Assembly: GCF_000359745.1 (NCBI RefSeq)
Contig: NZ_AQHN01000065.1
Span: forward strand, 62,001-126,000
Direction of reading: 5' to 3'
Source: Rhizobium freirei PRF 81
GTDB taxonomy: Bacteria; Pseudomonadota; Alphaproteobacteria; Rhizobiales; Rhizobiaceae
Length of the DNA stretch: 64,000 bases
The translations under genes were made by a program, and so were the position numbers. Each line of letters begins with the position of its first letter. The first letter of the stretch is position 1. The notes under the pieces were generated by a model. That model was not told the origin of the DNA. It searched no databases and saw nothing but the letters and a program-made list of their open reading frames with translations. Below are positions 63,147 to 64,000 of the stretch, piece by piece.

Positions 63147-64000
63147 TTGACCGAAATTCTGACGCTTAAGCTCGAGGCGACGTCGCTCACAACCAGTGAG
63201 GTCTCCGAATGGCTTAACGGTGAAAAGCATGACAATTTCTATCGGCCTCTCAGTAGCGATAGCCGCGGTCTTTTCTCATTCGGTGTCCATGGCGCCGGCG
63301 AGATGGTGGGCTGGACGGGATCGACTTCAACGGACCGCGCCTTTTCCGTCACGATCGAGAATGATGGCTTCATGTTCTTTGTCGAGCATGGAACCTGCTA
63401 TGACCTGGCAACAGGCGGCATAAGTCATGCTATCACGCCCTGCACGGGACTGCTGACGACGGCCGACCGCTATTCCGCGGTGAACATTCACGCAGGCTCT
63501 GTTGCGGAGGGATTCTGCATCCCAAGGAGCGCAGTAAACGCCGCTCTGATCAGCACCTTCGAACGCCTGCCACCTGTCGATTTCGAATTCGCTCCCCTGC
63601 AGGACCTGACAGCGGGACCGACGCCACCTCTTTTAAAACTCATGCGTTTCTTCCGAGATGAGATCTGCGCCGATCAAAACCTAGAGGTTTCTCCCCTTGC
63701 CCTGACGAGCTTCCAAGAGATGTTCTGTCTGCTGATGGTGCAGAATCTGCCTCACACGTTTTCGCAGACGAAATCGCCGGTGCAGACCATTGCGCCTCGC
63801 CAGCTTCGAAGAGCGCTGGAGTTTGCCAGAGCACATATCGCAATGCCTATCACGATTGCGGACATGGCAGCGGCAGCGGGCGTCAGCGTGCGGGCACTTC
63901 AGATCAATTTTCGACGTTTTTTGAACGTCACTCCAATGGCTTATCTGAGGCAGCTCCGCCTTGATGGCGCACGTCGCGATCTTTTAACTGCCACGCCATC
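63147..64000 (+). CDS. AraC-family transcriptional regulator (incomplete at window end)
   Basis: Begins at a TTG at 63147 (GGAG four bases upstream), reading MTEILTLKLEATSLTT. Residues up to about 200 form an AraC-binding-like sensory domain (RPLSSDSRGLFSFGVHG, DRAFSVTIENDGFMFFVEHG). The C-terminal double HTH starts at AIAMPITIADMAAAAGVSVRALQINFRRFLNVTPMAYLRQLRLDGARRDL (two segments) and runs off the window, so the second helix-turn-helix is cut. It probably regulates a catabolic gene downstream. Confidence 0.8.
   Translation, partial: MTEILTLKLEATSLTTSEVSEWLNGEKHDNFYRPLSSDSRGLFSFGVHGAGEMVGWTGSTSTDRAFSVTIENDGFMFFVEHGTCYDLATGGISHAITPCTGLLTTADRYSAVNIHAGSVAEGFCIPRSAVNAALISTFERLPPVDFEFAPLQDLTAGPTPPLLKLMRFFRDEICADQNLEVSPLALTSFQEMFCLLMVQNLPHTFSQTKSPVQTIAPRQLRRALEFARAHIAMPITIADMAAAAGVSVRALQINFRRFLNVTPMAYLRQLRLDGARRDLLTATP

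Overview
This window is accessory DNA from an alphaproteobacterium of the Rhizobium/Agrobacterium type. The evidence is a (truncated) RHE_PE00001/DUF1612-type gene of the kind found on rhizobial plasmids, rhizobial-type sulfur and ABC gene sets, moderately high GC, and many insertion sequences and decayed genes. I saw no rRNA, tRNA, CRISPR array or replication operon. A plasmid or chromosomal island fits best, but this is inference.

0-26 kb is a defence and conflict island. It opens with a small operon of a Rap1a-like secreted protein, a caspase-like (clan CD) protease and a multi-pass protein with a TRADD-N-associated membrane domain. I cannot match this set to a named defence system, and it is the best candidate for something new. 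Next come a truncated RHE_PE00001 protein, an Xre-ImmA/IrrE pair with an unknown partner, a CxxC protein, two paralogous HExxH proteins (one frameshifted) flanking a helical DUF5677-like protein, and a HipBA-like toxin-antitoxin pair with HipB-type operators. A Gabija system (gajAB, minus strand) lies divergently beside a complete Qat system (qatABCD, plus strand). After these come an MFS exporter, small proteins, and an argininosuccinate-synthase-like gene split by an ISAs1-type element that itself carries an amber stop.

26-31 kb is secretion debris and leftovers: the C-terminus of a HlyD-type adaptor, a frameshifted serralysin-like RTX metalloprotease, a Tat-exported small protein, a SAM methyltransferase and a 33-residue fragment of a serine recombinase. 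A second RTX C-terminal scrap lies at about 8.5 kb, inside the defence island.

31-51.4 kb is an organosulfur scavenging island. It holds an FMN reductase, an SfnG-like sulfone monooxygenase, a five-gene Liv-type ABC importer, three SfnB/DszC-type flavin oxidoreductases, an NtaA/DszA-type monooxygenase, a sugar-type ABC importer with one frameshifted permease, and an SsuD-like alkanesulfonate monooxygenase. Between them lie a decayed FAD/NAD(P)-binding protein and a decayed second NtaA-type gene. The logic is uptake of sulfur-containing organics, reduction of FMN, and oxidative C-S cleavage to sulfite.

51.4-64 kb is a mobile-element graveyard. It has IS630 (with a LexA-like passenger), IS110, IS5 and IS256 elements, three with clear ends and target duplications. 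Between them are an ihfB gene, a frameshifted cold-shock gene, an acyltransferase-like membrane protein, remnants of diaminopropionate ammonia-lyase and aconitase, and an AraC-family regulator that runs off the end.
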